Assembly: GCA_029260735.1 (NCBI GenBank)
Contig: JAJDCR010000142.1
Coordinates: 23,202-87,201, forward strand
DNA from: Planctomycetota bacterium
Lineage (GTDB): Bacteria > Planctomycetota > Uabimicrobiia > Uabimicrobiales > Uabimicrobiaceae
DNA: 64,000 nt
Direction: 5' to 3'
Below the pieces are notes generated by a model, which had not been told where the DNA came from, made no database searches, and saw only the letters and a list, made by a program, of their open reading frames with translations. This document shows, in pieces, positions 56,173 through 64,000 of the stretch (the first letter of the stretch is position 1; each line of letters starts with the position of its first letter). The translations under genes and the position numbers were made by a program.

Positions 56173-56781
56173 TTAAAAGTAACGAGGGACATTTTCACAA
56201 TACAAACGATACTCTTGCCCCCATTTTTTTTCCAAAAAGCTTTCTTCTGCTAAAACTAAACCATGGATGGCTCTTCCCAGAAAAAAGCAGCTCACTAAGG
56301 CTAAGAAACAAGGTGTCCATAAGGTTATAGCAAAAATGTAAAGAAAAGAGAAAATATAGATGGGGTTACGAGAGCGTTGCCACATTCCACTTGTCACCAA
56401 AGGGGGTGGATTACTTTCACATTGTCCCACTCGAAAAGATGATCCCATTTTGTATTGCGCTCCTACCATCCCCAAAAGCCCGAGAAGACCGAAGCCCCAT
56501 CCCCAGAAAGGAGAAAAAATGAACAAAGGCTTTCCCCCCCAAGTTGAGCGAAAGCTTTCTAAGAAAATAAAAGCCAAAATAGAGCATACCCAAATAAGAG
56601 TAGCTACAGCAACAAAATAAGTCGCTCTCATATGGGGAGTTTTTTCTTTCGATTCATAAATAACGAGGGGGTTTTGTCGAAAACGCAAGCGATGAACCCA
56701 AGCGGAGCCGTATTGCCCTAAAAGTAAATGAAGAGAAGCAAATATAAGGTAGTAGGTAGGTTCCTCGGTTATACTAGGCAT
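56173..56781 (-). CDS. ICMT/PEMT-like membrane methyltransferase
   Basis: The 202-residue protein has about five helices and the isoprenylcysteine-carboxyl/phospholipid methyltransferase signature: TSGMWQRSRNPIYI and EESFLEKKWGQEYRLYCENV near the end. Members transfer a methyl from SAM to carboxylates or lipid headgroups at the membrane. The ATG overlaps the end of the acyltransferase gene by 8 nt, so the two are translationally coupled. The substrate in this pathway is unknown. Confidence 0.85.
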   Translation of the reverse strand: MPSITEEPTYYLIFASLHLLLGQYGSAWVHRLRFRQNPLVIYESKEKTPHMRATYFVAVATLIWVCSILAFIFLESFRSTWGGKPLFIFSPFWGWGFGLLGLLGMVGAQYKMGSSFRVGQCESNPPPLVTSGMWQRSRNPIYIFSFLYIFAITLWTPCFLALVSCFFLGRAIHGLVLAEESFLEKKWGQEYRLYCENVPRYF

Positions 56782-58000
56782 TGTCCTCTATCCATTTAGC
56801 TAAAGTTTGGGAAAACTGAGCAAGGGTTTCTTTCGTCCAAATTCCTGCGAAACAACTGACGTTGACAACTAATTCACCTCGGAGAGTAAAAGCGTTGGCT
56901 CCCCATGTCGGAGTATGTCCATAGGCTTTATGTATTTCAAAAGGAGCCTTCGAAAAGTACCGATCCAAGTTTCCCACGTAGGTAACCACCATGGTGTTTG
57001 TCCGCATTTCTTCCAGTAAACCAGGTCTCGCTCCTGCTCGAATTTGAGAGGTGGGAATCCACCGAGCAGCGATCAAACATTCGAGTAAAGCGGGCCAATA
57101 TCCCCCTTTGGCAACAACAGCAAATATCTGTTTTTTGACATAGCCAATTAATTGAGAAGGAGATTTTTCTAAACTACGGGCTTCTTCCAAAGGAAACTCA
57201 ACAGGCAAAGCAATACAAGTATTGGCCAGAGAATTTTTCCAGCCAAATATTTTTGACAAATCAAAAGGCATCCGAAAACGGAGAATTCCTTTTTCTTTTT
57301 CCGTAAATTTAAGCATAGTAGCAAGAATAGCACTATAGAAAAGATCGGCTGAAGAGTAGCTAGAATTCAGACTAAAGTGAGTTGTCTGAACAATTGGCTG
57401 GGCAATCTCCTGGCCGTCCTTGCGCAAAGATAGAGCACGGCGTGTTACTAAACGATTTTTTGCCCTAAGTATTCCTAGAGTGGCCCAAGGGTGGCAAAAA
57501 AAACGAAACCACAATTGAGAGTCCTTCACTAAAATGAGAGTTTGATTTCCTGCGTCTTTAGGAATTCCTTGGAAACACTGCCAAAGAAAATCAAGCAAGC
57601 GGCCCAAAGCTCGAGCATCGCCAAAAGCGTGGTGCAACTGCATAATGAACATCTTACGCCCGCCACAGGGCGATATATGTAAACGAAAAGGAATATCTTG
57701 CTCTAAGTTTATTGGTCTTACAATCATTTTCTCCAGCGCTTCTGAAGGGCTCATCGCAGCAGTTTCCCAAGTCATAATTTTTTCAATGGCCTCTTCACTG
57801 CGCCGAACTGTCTCCCAGCTCTCACTGCGAGAGCACCATTTTAAATGAAGGCGCGGAGAGTTTTCCATCAAAATTTTCAAAGCTCGAATCCACTCTTCAA
57901 GCGGAGGTACGTTTTCTATTTCCAAGCCGAGGGTCACCCAAATAGGAGCAATTTCACCATCCAGCTTAGCGAGCAAAGTGTCCACTATGTGTCCGCGCAT
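56774..58000 (-). CDS. condensation-domain-superfamily acyltransferase
   Basis: I start at the ATG at 58000; a TTG three codons earlier is possible. The 408-residue protein has HHAFGDA (His123, His124, Asp128), the HHxxxD(G/A) active-site motif of NRPS condensation domains, WES acyltransferases and alcohol acetyltransferases, with a C-terminal fold partner region (TPTWGANAFTLRGELVV). No carrier or adenylation domain is attached, so a stand-alone acyl transfer to an alcohol or amine, perhaps from acyl-CoA, is likely. It overlaps both neighbours. Confidence 0.8.
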   Translation of the reverse strand: MRGHIVDTLLAKLDGEIAPIWVTLGLEIENVPPLEEWIRALKILMENSPRLHLKWCSRSESWETVRRSEEAIEKIMTWETAAMSPSEALEKMIVRPINLEQDIPFRLHISPCGGRKMFIMQLHHAFGDARALGRLLDFLWQCFQGIPKDAGNQTLILVKDSQLWFRFFCHPWATLGILRAKNRLVTRRALSLRKDGQEIAQPIVQTTHFSLNSSYSSADLFYSAILATMLKFTEKEKGILRFRMPFDLSKIFGWKNSLANTCIALPVEFPLEEARSLEKSPSQLIGYVKKQIFAVVAKGGYWPALLECLIAARWIPTSQIRAGARPGLLEEMRTNTMVVTYVGNLDRYFSKAPFEIHKAYGHTPTWGANAFTLRGELVVNVSCFAGIWTKETLAQFSQTLAKWIEDNA

Positions 58001-59010
58001 GCAAACCAACTCTCTACTATCTTACGGGTTTTAGGTCCTGAACACTTAATTTTTTTCCGCTCTTCCCTAAGATTTTTCTGAGGCAAATGTTGAAAAACAA
58101 GTTCATCGGGGGAGTCATGGTGAGGACAAAATCCTACAGGCAAATAATCATTAGCAAAAAGAGCTCCGCATTGAGCGAGAAGATTTTTCTTCTGGGGAAC
58201 GTGAATCAATTCCACTCTGTTTGATTTGTTCGCTCTGTTGATAGAAAGTAAACCTTCTATCAAAGAAGATCCCTCCTTCATTCGCCTTCGCCGAAGAGAC
58301 AATGAGGAGTTTTCTTCGATAGACTCTAAAGTGATCCCTTCTGGCTCACTCGACTCTGTTAAGCGTAATTCCTCAATGAGCATTTCCTCATCAAAATCCT
58401 TTATTAAAAGAGTCAGCCAGTCCCCCCATTTTCCAGACGGGACTAAAGATTTTTGCTTTTCCTTAGTCCTTAAACATGTGGTCATGGTCAAAGCATGCAT
58501 TGTATCTGCAAGGCGGCGAAATCCTTTTAACTTTTCTTTCTCGGTATAAAAAAAAATAAGTCCGGTGGGCTTTGCCGCCATATAGCGCTGAGCGTGCCAC
58601 TGAGCAAAGGGATGCAAGGTAGTCGTGTTTTGGTAGATAAAAGCAAAGTGAGGAGCTAAAATTTTTTGCAGATAGCCCCAAAGCCTTGGATAGTCAATTT
58701 TACTCTTACTCCGAGGACGAACAAAAGAAAGCCCCGACTCCAAATAATCTTGCCCTAAGTCTTTCAACCAAAAACCTGTATGAGCATAGAGATTTCCCTG
58801 GAGATCATATCCCCCCAAAGAAATCAACTGCCCTGCGTTCCAAAGGCCCGAAAATCCTCCCGCAGAATACAGATTTTGATAAGAGTAGGAGTTTCCATAG
58901 CAATCCTGCAAAAGCTCAATCAAAGAAGCTTCATCGCTTGCTTTTAACCATCGAATATCAAGAAAAGGTAAAGGAGTTTGGGAAATTATTGTGGAAATGC
59001 TCTGCCTCAT
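57985..59010 (-). CDS. GNAT-like acyltransferase, first gene of the P450 operon
   Basis: The 341-residue protein has a GNAT-type beginning (LKASDEASLIELLQDCYG, a strand with ISLGGYDLQGNLYAHTGFW) and a second half with mixed elements that I cannot place. The acetyl-CoA loop is not obvious, so the enzymatic role is tentative. It overlaps the next gene by 16 nt and begins the operon; no strong ribosome-binding site is seen. It may load or modify the first substrate (inference). Confidence 0.65.
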   Translation of the reverse strand: MRQSISTIISQTPLPFLDIRWLKASDEASLIELLQDCYGNSYSYQNLYSAGGFSGLWNAGQLISLGGYDLQGNLYAHTGFWLKDLGQDYLESGLSFVRPRSKSKIDYPRLWGYLQKILAPHFAFIYQNTTTLHPFAQWHAQRYMAAKPTGLIFFYTEKEKLKGFRRLADTMHALTMTTCLRTKEKQKSLVPSGKWGDWLTLLIKDFDEEMLIEELRLTESSEPEGITLESIEENSSLSLRRRRMKEGSSLIEGLLSINRANKSNRVELIHVPQKKNLLAQCGALFANDYLPVGFCPHHDSPDELVFQHLPQKNLREERKKIKCSGPKTRKIVESWFACADT

Positions 59011-59144
59011 AGATTCTACTTTGGTTGTCGATTAAACTCTCGTTGTCTATATAATTGCCGTATTTTATGTATTAAACGAAGCCAAGTCAAGGGGAGTTTG
59101 ATCAACCCCTGATTTTTGATAAAAAATTTATTCCCTTAGAAATC

Positions 59145-59173
59145 TTGCAAAATACACGTAAATATTATATAAT
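59145..59173 (+). promoter_or_regulatory. sigma-70-type promoter for the PEP-CTERM pair
   Basis: TTGCAA (59145-59150) and perfect TATAAT (59168-59173) are separated by 17 bp, about 47 nt upstream of the ATG at 59221. Upstream, a GGGG/CCCC-type hairpin with TTGATCAA in its loop lies at about 59091-59111 and could be an operator. Confidence 0.75.
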
Positions 59174-59220
59174 AAAGAAAGTTTAATCTATTTATAGAAT
59201 TCGTCTAAAGAAAGCAAAAA

Positions 59221-60039
59221 ATGAAATTCTTAACTCAAGTTTTCATCATTCTTTTTAGCTTCTCTAGTCTGCAAGCAGCCTCTATTGAAGTGCTTTTGAT
59301 TGATTTTGATAATCATAATAATCCTGGCTCTCTTCCAGCTCCTATAGTTAATGCCCTTGCTGATGCCACAGGAACCGACGTCAATTTAACGACAATAGTC
59401 GATACCGCTGCTGATGGAACCATTGCGAGCACATTAAGTGGACAAAGCTTTGACCAAGTATTTTTCTTAGATATTGGGGCAAGTCACCGAACTATCGCAG
59501 CAGCAGACTTGGCGGCCTTGGCAAATTTTCATGCTTCTAAACCCGCGATTATTGTCGATGGAACTCCCCATGAAGTATTTATGTTTTCTGCTATTCCAGT
59601 TGCCGATCAAAAACAGTATATGGGAAATATAATCAATGAATTTGATCGTTTAGGAGGGGGAATGTGGGTTGGGGGAGACCACTCTGGCTTTGATCATTTT
59701 GCCAACCAAGTTCTTGGTGCCTTAAATATTAATCCTCTCAACCAAAATGTTGGCTCGATTTCGGCCAACGTGCAAAATCCCCTTCCGTCTCACCCCATCT
59801 ATGAAAATGTTGGTGGCCTAGCCGGAAAAAACATTAGCTCACTAGGCGAAGTACCTATTGGCTTGCAACCATCGGGGATAGAACTACAAGGGATTCTCTT
59901 TTCCAGCAACGGACTTCCTATGCTTAGTGCTAATTTTGAGCCAGGGGTAACTCCTCCGCTTTCCGGAGTGCCCGAGCCAAGCTCTTTTTTTCTTCTCGTA
60001 TTTTCTTTGTTAGTTTTTAAAACAATACGCAAAAATTAG
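59221..60039 (+). CDS. secreted PEP-CTERM protein (GATase-like fold, paralogue of the next gene)
   Basis: A signal peptide (to about residue 20, LQAAS) precedes about 220 residues with alternating strands and helices (EVLLIDFD, DQVFFLDIG, GGGMWVGGDHSGFD), suggesting a flavodoxin or class-I glutamine-amidotransferase-like fold without its catalytic Cys. The C-terminus has VPEPSS, a hydrophobic helix and RKN, a PEP-CTERM tail. It shares the GGxxxVxGxH-x2-FD block with the next protein. Likely exposed at the surface; function unknown. Confidence 0.8.
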   Translation: MKFLTQVFIILFSFSSLQAASIEVLLIDFDNHNNPGSLPAPIVNALADATGTDVNLTTIVDTAADGTIASTLSGQSFDQVFFLDIGASHRTIAAADLAALANFHASKPAIIVDGTPHEVFMFSAIPVADQKQYMGNIINEFDRLGGGMWVGGDHSGFDHFANQVLGALNINPLNQNVGSISANVQNPLPSHPIYENVGGLAGKNISSLGEVPIGLQPSGIELQGILFSSNGLPMLSANFEPGVTPPLSGVPEPSSFFLLVFSLLVFKTIRKN

Positions 60040-60078
60040 ATCAGAAATAATTTTACACCAAAGAAGAAAGAATTTTTC

Positions 60079-60819
60079 ATGCGCACAGTTACCTTATTAT
60101 TGATTTTAAGTTTTGTTGGCTATTTCACCCAAGCTGATACCATATATGTAATGCATGAAACTGATGCTACCTCAATTGCTACGACTCTAACTGGTCATTT
60201 AACCGCTGCAAGTCACACAGTAACAAATGCAGGGGGAGATACTTTAACTGACTATTCAGCATTTGATCAAGTTTGGGATTTACGCCATTCTACTAACCTT
60301 GACAATGATGATACTAATGCCTACAATAATTATATGGCACAGGGCGGAAGATTATATGTTTTAGGCGAACATGCTGCTTTTGATGCCTCGCGTAACAATA
60401 CTGTTCTTGACTTTTTAAGCTCTGTTGGTGCGGGCACCATTTCTATGACCGGCAATATTCTAACGCTTCATTCTCAAGCTGTTACCTCTGCTGGAAATTC
60501 TGTTACTTCTGCTGAAACTATCACATACAATAACGTGCGTACAGTTAGTACTACTCAAGGTTTTTTAGTTTCTGAAAATAATGCAAATGAAGGCACTATG
60601 ATTGCATGGGATTTTGGCGATATCACAGGACATAGCAACAATCGAATGTTTGCTAGTTTTGACATCAATATGTTCCTACATAACGGCCCTGCTTTAACTC
60701 AGGAAATAGCAGCATTTTTATCTGTAAATAATAATACTGTTCCAGAACCAAGCAGCTTAATTTTTATCGCTACGGCTTTGGTCTTTTTTCATTTACGGAA
60801 AAAGTCAACGTACCACTAG
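60079..60819 (+). CDS. secreted PEP-CTERM protein (paralogue of the preceding gene)
   Basis: Signal peptide to about residue 19 (YFTQAD). The core repeats the layout of the preceding gene, including FDQVWDLR, GGRLYVLGEHAAFD and TMIAWDFGDITGH, and ends VPEPSS, a hydrophobic helix and a basic tail. The 39-nt gap suggests cotranscription from the promoter at 59145. The two proteins are diverged tandem copies; no catalytic residues are evident. Confidence 0.8.
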   Translation: MRTVTLLLILSFVGYFTQADTIYVMHETDATSIATTLTGHLTAASHTVTNAGGDTLTDYSAFDQVWDLRHSTNLDNDDTNAYNNYMAQGGRLYVLGEHAAFDASRNNTVLDFLSSVGAGTISMTGNILTLHSQAVTSAGNSVTSAETITYNNVRTVSTTQGFLVSENNANEGTMIAWDFGDITGHSNNRMFASFDINMFLHNGPALTQEIAAFLSVNNNTVPEPSSLIFIATALVFFHLRKKSTYH

Positions 60820-60853
60820 ACTAAATTTTTCTTTAATACTTTTCTCTATTCTT

Positions 60854-61531
60854 CTACCACCAAACATACATAAACAAAAACATGATTCCAGTTATAGGAA
60901 TAATGGCAAGTAAAATCAGAGCCATCCAATCTCCATCGCCGCTATCCTCTCCGCCAGCATTTCCTTTTTTATTTGTTAATAAAGCCCATGGTAGCAATAA
61001 AATCATCAAGAGCAAGCCAACTACAGCAGAATGCGTCAAGGCAAAAAGTATGCAGACAAGTGCATAATAAAAGATTATAAGAAAATTTTCGTGGGCTATC
61101 CAGTCGTCCTTAGGGCTATTTGGTTCGTGCTGTGGACAATAGGCACCGCCATCTCTTTGGGTATTCACTCCTCTTATGCGAACTGGATATGAATGTTTCT
61201 TGGTATTAGTTTTCGTACAAAAAGGATACAAGCATAGGTCTTTTCCTGGAGGAAATTCTTTGGTATTAGTCCAATTATAGGTCATCCACGCACCTTTATA
61301 GTGGATATCAATTACGCGAATGAAAAGAGAGCGTGTGCTTGGTGCAACCAGATAGATTATTCCGGCAAGCACAAGAAGAGCAGATATTATTACTATAATA
61401 TCTTTCGCAGAAACGGGAGTATCATCTTGTTTTGAGCTTTGTCCGGGCCTCTTTGGACATCTGTTTTTCATATGTCTTGCTAAGTTACTTTCTTTTACTT
61501 CAACTCCGCAATATTTACAGCGTTCTTTCAT
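60854..61531 (-). CDS. membrane protein with N-terminal zinc finger
   Basis: A strong aaggagagc site precedes the ATG. The N-terminus holds a C2H2/BED-like finger, CKYCGVEVKESNLARHM then C (Cys5, Cys8, His20, Cys25). A helix (about 44-65), a region with CLYPFC and C-x-x-H pairs (further possible metal ligands), two more helices (about 155-185) and a final helix follow. I do not recognise a family; a membrane-tethered metal-binding domain is what the sequence shows. Confidence 0.7.
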   Translation of the reverse strand: MKERCKYCGVEVKESNLARHMKNRCPKRPGQSSKQDDTPVSAKDIIVIISALLVLAGIIYLVAPSTRSLFIRVIDIHYKGAWMTYNWTNTKEFPPGKDLCLYPFCTKTNTKKHSYPVRIRGVNTQRDGGAYCPQHEPNSPKDDWIAHENFLIIFYYALVCILFALTHSAVVGLLLMILLLPWALLTNKKGNAGGEDSGDGDWMALILLAIIPITGIMFLFMYVWW

Positions 61532-61540
61532 ATGCTCTCC

Positions 61541-61712
61541 TTACGATTAGCTTATTTCTCTTGCTTTATCTCTTCCATCTCTTTCATCTCTTTTTCGATT
61601 CTCTCCATTCTTTCCCGTTGCTTTTTTGTTATCCATAAGATTAAGGTCAGGAAAAACAATGTAATGTATTTTCAGGAGATCTATTATTTTTAAAAGGTTT
61701 TCTCCTCCATTA
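61541..61712 (-). pseudogene. decayed partial copy of the hypothetical gene at 62622-63152
   Basis: This stretch repeats 62611-62793, from the shared ttacgattagcttattt at the stop-codon end to the GG-(D/E)-x-LLKIIDLLKIH coding part. It is in frame and mostly synonymous up to MDNKKAT, then carries a deletion of about 20-30 nt and a frameshift before MERIEKEM. The rest of the gene is absent. The fragment overlaps the stop of the small gene at 61690-61908. Confidence 0.8.
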
Positions 61713-61908
61713 TTTCGACTAAAAAATCTTCCTCGGGAGGGTACTCTTCTTGGTAGAGTTGGTCAATCGCTGCGTGTAAATATTGGATTTTCTGTTTACT
61801 CTTGTCGATTTTTTTATAGTCGGGATGGAGCAAAAAAGAAGAAGCGATCCAGTAAGTAATGAGTAGTCCCAAAGTGAGTCGAATAAACCTCTTATTTTGT
61901 TGGTGCAT
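61690..61908 (-). CDS. small membrane protein with coiled-coil tail
   Basis: The ATG at 61908 has gaggaa 5 nt upstream (a GTG six codons earlier overlaps that site). The 72-codon product has one helix (LTLGLLITYWIASSFLL), then a charged helical stretch (KKIDKSKQKIQYLHAAIDQL) resembling a FtsB/DivIC-like small coiled coil, though no specific family is recognised. Its last codons lie in the duplicated block, so the original C-terminus may have been replaced. Confidence 0.55.
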   Translation of the reverse strand: MHQQNKRFIRLTLGLLITYWIASSFLLHPDYKKIDKSKQKIQYLHAAIDQLYQEEYPPEEDFLVEIMEEKTF

Positions 61909-61929
61909 AACTTTCCTCAAGGTCACAAT

Positions 61930-62553
61930 TTATTTTTTTGCTGATAATCTAAAGAAGGTGAGAAATCCTATAATTACAGCTAGAAAACTAGAAGGTTCAG
62001 GAACAGGATCAGGATCAGGAACAATTGGATCTCCATTTAGAACAAAATCATCAATAAAAGGAAACCCACTCCCATTTCTCCCTATTTGCAAACTCGCTAA
62101 ATTAGTAAATCCTACAAGAGAGAATGATTCTCGTACTCCCAAAGCTGAAGGATTAACCACTTGAGTAACTTGACCCCCTCCAACTAGATTTCCTGTGAAA
62201 GTTAAACTACCTAGTGAGTTAATTGCTCCAACAAAACCACTATTAGCTTCAAAAGGATTACCACTGATTTGAGTAAGGACTATTCCTGCCGACGGGCCAT
62301 CTGTTCCTCCATCCCACTCAAGGACATCATCATCAAAAAGAGCTAAATCTGAGTCAAAATTACTGAAAGACTTATCAAGGAAGAAGTTGTTTCCTCCAAT
62401 GTTGGTGAAAGTGAAGCCACTTTCACTGTAGGTTGTGACGGAAATTGGAGAATTAGAAAGTGCTGTTCCGTTAAAAGTAATAACAACAGCTAGACTTAAG
62501 TTGCTGTATAAAAATATCATCGTGATAAGCAACGTACAATGTGATTTATTCAT
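61930..62553 (-). CDS. secreted PEP-CTERM protein of unknown function
   Basis: The ATG at 62553 follows aagga; a start five codons upstream lacks it. After a signal peptide (to about residue 22, SLAV), the protein reads as an all-beta domain (ITFNGTALSNSPISVTTYSE, FIDDFVLNG) similar to carbohydrate-binding PEP-CTERM proteins with a GFVGAI...GSLTFTG pattern. It ends DPVPEPSS, hydrophobic helix, SAKK. Transcribed away from the neighbouring hypothetical gene by a separate start, with which it is co-directional. Confidence 0.85.
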   Translation of the reverse strand: MNKSHCTLLITMIFLYSNLSLAVVITFNGTALSNSPISVTTYSESGFTFTNIGGNNFFLDKSFSNFDSDLALFDDDVLEWDGGTDGPSAGIVLTQISGNPFEANSGFVGAINSLGSLTFTGNLVGGGQVTQVVNPSALGVRESFSLVGFTNLASLQIGRNGSGFPFIDDFVLNGDPIVPDPDPVPEPSSFLAVIIGFLTFFRLSAKK

Positions 62554-62610
62554 TAAGTATCCTTTCAACTTTGTGATAATAACTTTGTCAATCTAACACT
62601 TTCGCCAATC

Positions 62611-62793
62611 TTACGATTAGCTTATTTTTCCTGCTTCATCTCTCTCATCTCTTTTTCGATTCTCTCCATTCTCTCCCAAAGAGACTCTAGCTCTGACTTA
62701 GTAGCTTTCTTGTTATCCATAATATTAAGGTCAGGGAAAACAATGTCGTGTATTTTCAGAAGATCTATTATCTTTAAAAGTTTATCTCCGCCA
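62611..62793. repeat. intact partner of the 172-bp duplicated block
   Basis: The 3' end of the hypothetical gene at 62622-63152, repeated in decayed form at 61541-61712. Most base differences over the aligned coding part are at third codon positions of the - strand frame. Confidence 0.8.
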
Positions 62794-63152
62794 GGAGTAG
62801 CTTCTCCCTTTACCCCCACCTTGATACTAGGTTGTTTCCAGCTCCTATCGTCTTTGCAAGATAGGTTTGCGTCATTTTCTTGATATCTAACTATAGCGAA
62901 AATCCTACATAAATCAAGCGAACTTTTCTGAGAGTAGTGCTCAGGCTCGTGAGCGATTGACACGATGTTGAAGCTACTGAAGTCCTGCTCAAAAGAGGGC
63001 AAGCAAGAACTAGCCAAAGAAATATGCTCCTCTTCCTCGATCACCAACCAGTACGATGCAAAACAAGAATTCCAGTACGCAGCGATAAACAAATGCTTGG
63101 AGCTACCAGTGATGGCGAAATACAGACAACCAGGGTACTCGGACTTGATCAA
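62622..63152 (-). CDS. hypothetical protein with helical C-terminus
   Basis: A TTG at 63152 with aggaaaagagag upstream opens a 176-codon frame; no ATG start is available. The N-terminal two thirds are not recognisable (several Cys and Ser). The C-terminus is a Lys/Glu-rich helix (ELESLWERMERIEKEMREMK). The partial duplicate at 61541 differs mainly at synonymous positions in this frame, which supports coding on this strand. Function unknown; it may itself be a remnant of a longer gene. Confidence 0.5.
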   Translation of the reverse strand: MIKSEYPGCLYFAITGSSKHLFIAAYWNSCFASYWLVIEEEEHISLASSCLPSFEQDFSSFNIVSIAHEPEHYSQKSSLDLCRIFAIVRYQENDANLSCKDDRSWKQPSIKVGVKGEATPGGDKLLKIIDLLKIHDIVFPDLNIMDNKKATKSELESLWERMERIEKEMREMKQEK

Positions 63153-64000
63153 CTCTCTTTTCCTACTAGACGGATTTGGCCAAGTTCTAGAGAAAGAGTT
63201 GCCTGCGCGTCTTTGCGTGAACTTCTTTTTTCTTCAACTTTAAGAAATATTGCTTAGCAGAACACTACTCAGTGCCTGAACCTAAAAGTTATGAGCTAAC
63301 TCAAGATGCTTTCTCTCTAAACCAAAGAATCCCCCAATATCTGCAACAACTTCTCCTTTTGATCGCGAACAAAGAGGTGGCATTTCTTCTTTATCTCTTC
63401 ATACCGATTCTTCTAGACAACAATACTGGGTTGTTGATTCCTCTATGTATAATCAACCTTTTGTTTCTCTTAACCCCGATAAAGTCGACCTCTCCTTTGA
63501 GTTTGCTAGCAGAACCTTTCATTTCCTAATTGTCAAAGAGCTGCGTAAACCCTACTGCAACTATAGTTCGGCACCTGTCCATAGAGAGAAAAAATCGATA
63601 GACAAATTTATGAAAGGGAAGATTCAAGAATACAGATTTACACGGGAGCGAAAAAAACGTATTTTGCTAAGCCTATGAAAGAAGGCTCATCCGAGATTAT
63701 AAATTTTAAGAGAAATATGCTCGGAGTGAAGGTTCTCCGAGAACTAGTGGTTTATTTTCTCTATTATAGAAATTGAAATACAATAGTTTAGGAGGGATAT
63801 TAGCCATAGTCTCATTTACTAAGAAAGGCTCACTCCACCACAGAGCATTTCCGCTTCCAGAAGGTCGTCGCGCCAAGATAAATCTGGCATGTAAGGAGTT
63901 ATAATATAACAAATACATAAAGTTGTCCAGTGGGTGGAGATCCCACCTAAGCAAAGTATAGCCAACAGCTTAGTAGCAAATTTCGCATGCAAACTAGCAA
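63153..64000. other. right-end region without a secure gene
   Basis: About 850 bases hold only weak signals. On the + strand, a frame from 63295 to the stop near 63678 contains RQQYWVVDSSMYNQPFVSLN and a Lys/Arg-rich end but no start with a ribosome-binding site. On the - strand, a frame at 63706-63954 (TTG start) reads like a protein end (GNALWWSEPFLVNETM). Both could be remnants of decayed genes. No RNA gene, repeat or promoter is convincing. Confidence 0.4.

Noticed and set aside
63024..63257. + strand reading frame opposite the hypothetical gene
   Set aside because: The duplicated block varies mostly at third positions of the - strand frame, so the - strand is the better candidate.
1..64000. 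CRISPR arrays, tRNA or rRNA genes, insertion sequences, integrases
   Set aside because: No regular repeats with spacers, no cloverleaf with CCA-type end, no transposase motif and no integrase were seen on reading through the window.

Overview
The window is low-GC DNA from a Gram-negative bacterium: it encodes an outer-membrane beta-barrel, RND pumps, lipoproteins and several secreted proteins with a C-terminal PEP-CTERM sorting tail. That mix, together with a Ser/Thr kinase fused to a receiver domain and a partner-switching phosphatase/kinase/STAS set, fits a Planctomycetota-like or other PVC-group organism. This placement is inference from gene content; no rRNA or other phylogenetic marker was available to test it.

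Region 1 (left edge to about 24.05 kb, all + strand, gaps from a few bases to about 70 bp) is one biosynthesis and export operon. It opens with the 3' part of a giant trans-AT polyketide synthase (FAAL-ACP / KS-DH-ACP / KS-ACP / KS-KR-half DH). Next come a membrane-fusion protein carrying a cyclic-nucleotide-binding domain and a zinc ribbon, two RND pump subunits, a small protein holding the missing second half of the DH plus an ACP, two glycosyltransferases, an ABC exporter and a GNAT/SCP2 (Eis-like) protein. The likely product is a fatty-acid-primed, glycosylated lipopolyketide that is exported. The most striking observation is that one DH domain is split cleanly between its two hotdog folds, with about 8.3 kb of pump genes between the halves.

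Region 2 (24.1-29.4 kb, - strand) is a six-gene housekeeping-like operon: a secreted unknown, hemC, a DUF6940-type protein, a secreted HEAT-like unknown, a lipoprotein with a secretin-N1-like domain, and an SDR. Region 3 (29.6-33.2 kb, +) has a CESA-like GT2, a GT-C membrane glycosyltransferase and a short CvfB-like RNA-binding protein. Region 4 (33.3-37.7 kb, -) has a beta-barrel protein and an aldehyde dehydrogenase/acetolactate-synthase-like pair.

Region 5 (37.9-43.7 kb) is a polyhydroxyalkanoate locus: a divergent PhaR-type regulator, a Na+/solute symporter and a fused PhaE-like/PhaC/acyl-CoA synthetase. Region 6 (43.9-51.9 kb) has two PEP-CTERM proteins (a trypsin-like protease and a LamG protein), a rhomboid protease, a receiver/dead-AAA+/Ser-Thr-kinase fusion, and convergent to it a STAS / RsbW-like / GAF-SpoIIE partner-switching set.

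Region 7 (52.0-59.0 kb, -) is a tightly packed, partly overlapping seven-gene operon: GNAT-like, condensation-type acyltransferase, ICMT-like methyltransferase, fatty-acid desaturase, CapA-like phosphoesterase, heme-oxygenase-like putative diiron protein and cytochrome P450. It looks like an uncharacterised lipid or small-molecule pathway. Region 8 (59.1 kb to the end) is accessory: three PEP-CTERM proteins, a zinc-finger membrane protein, a small coiled-coil membrane protein, a duplicated and decayed gene fragment, and a right end with no secure gene.
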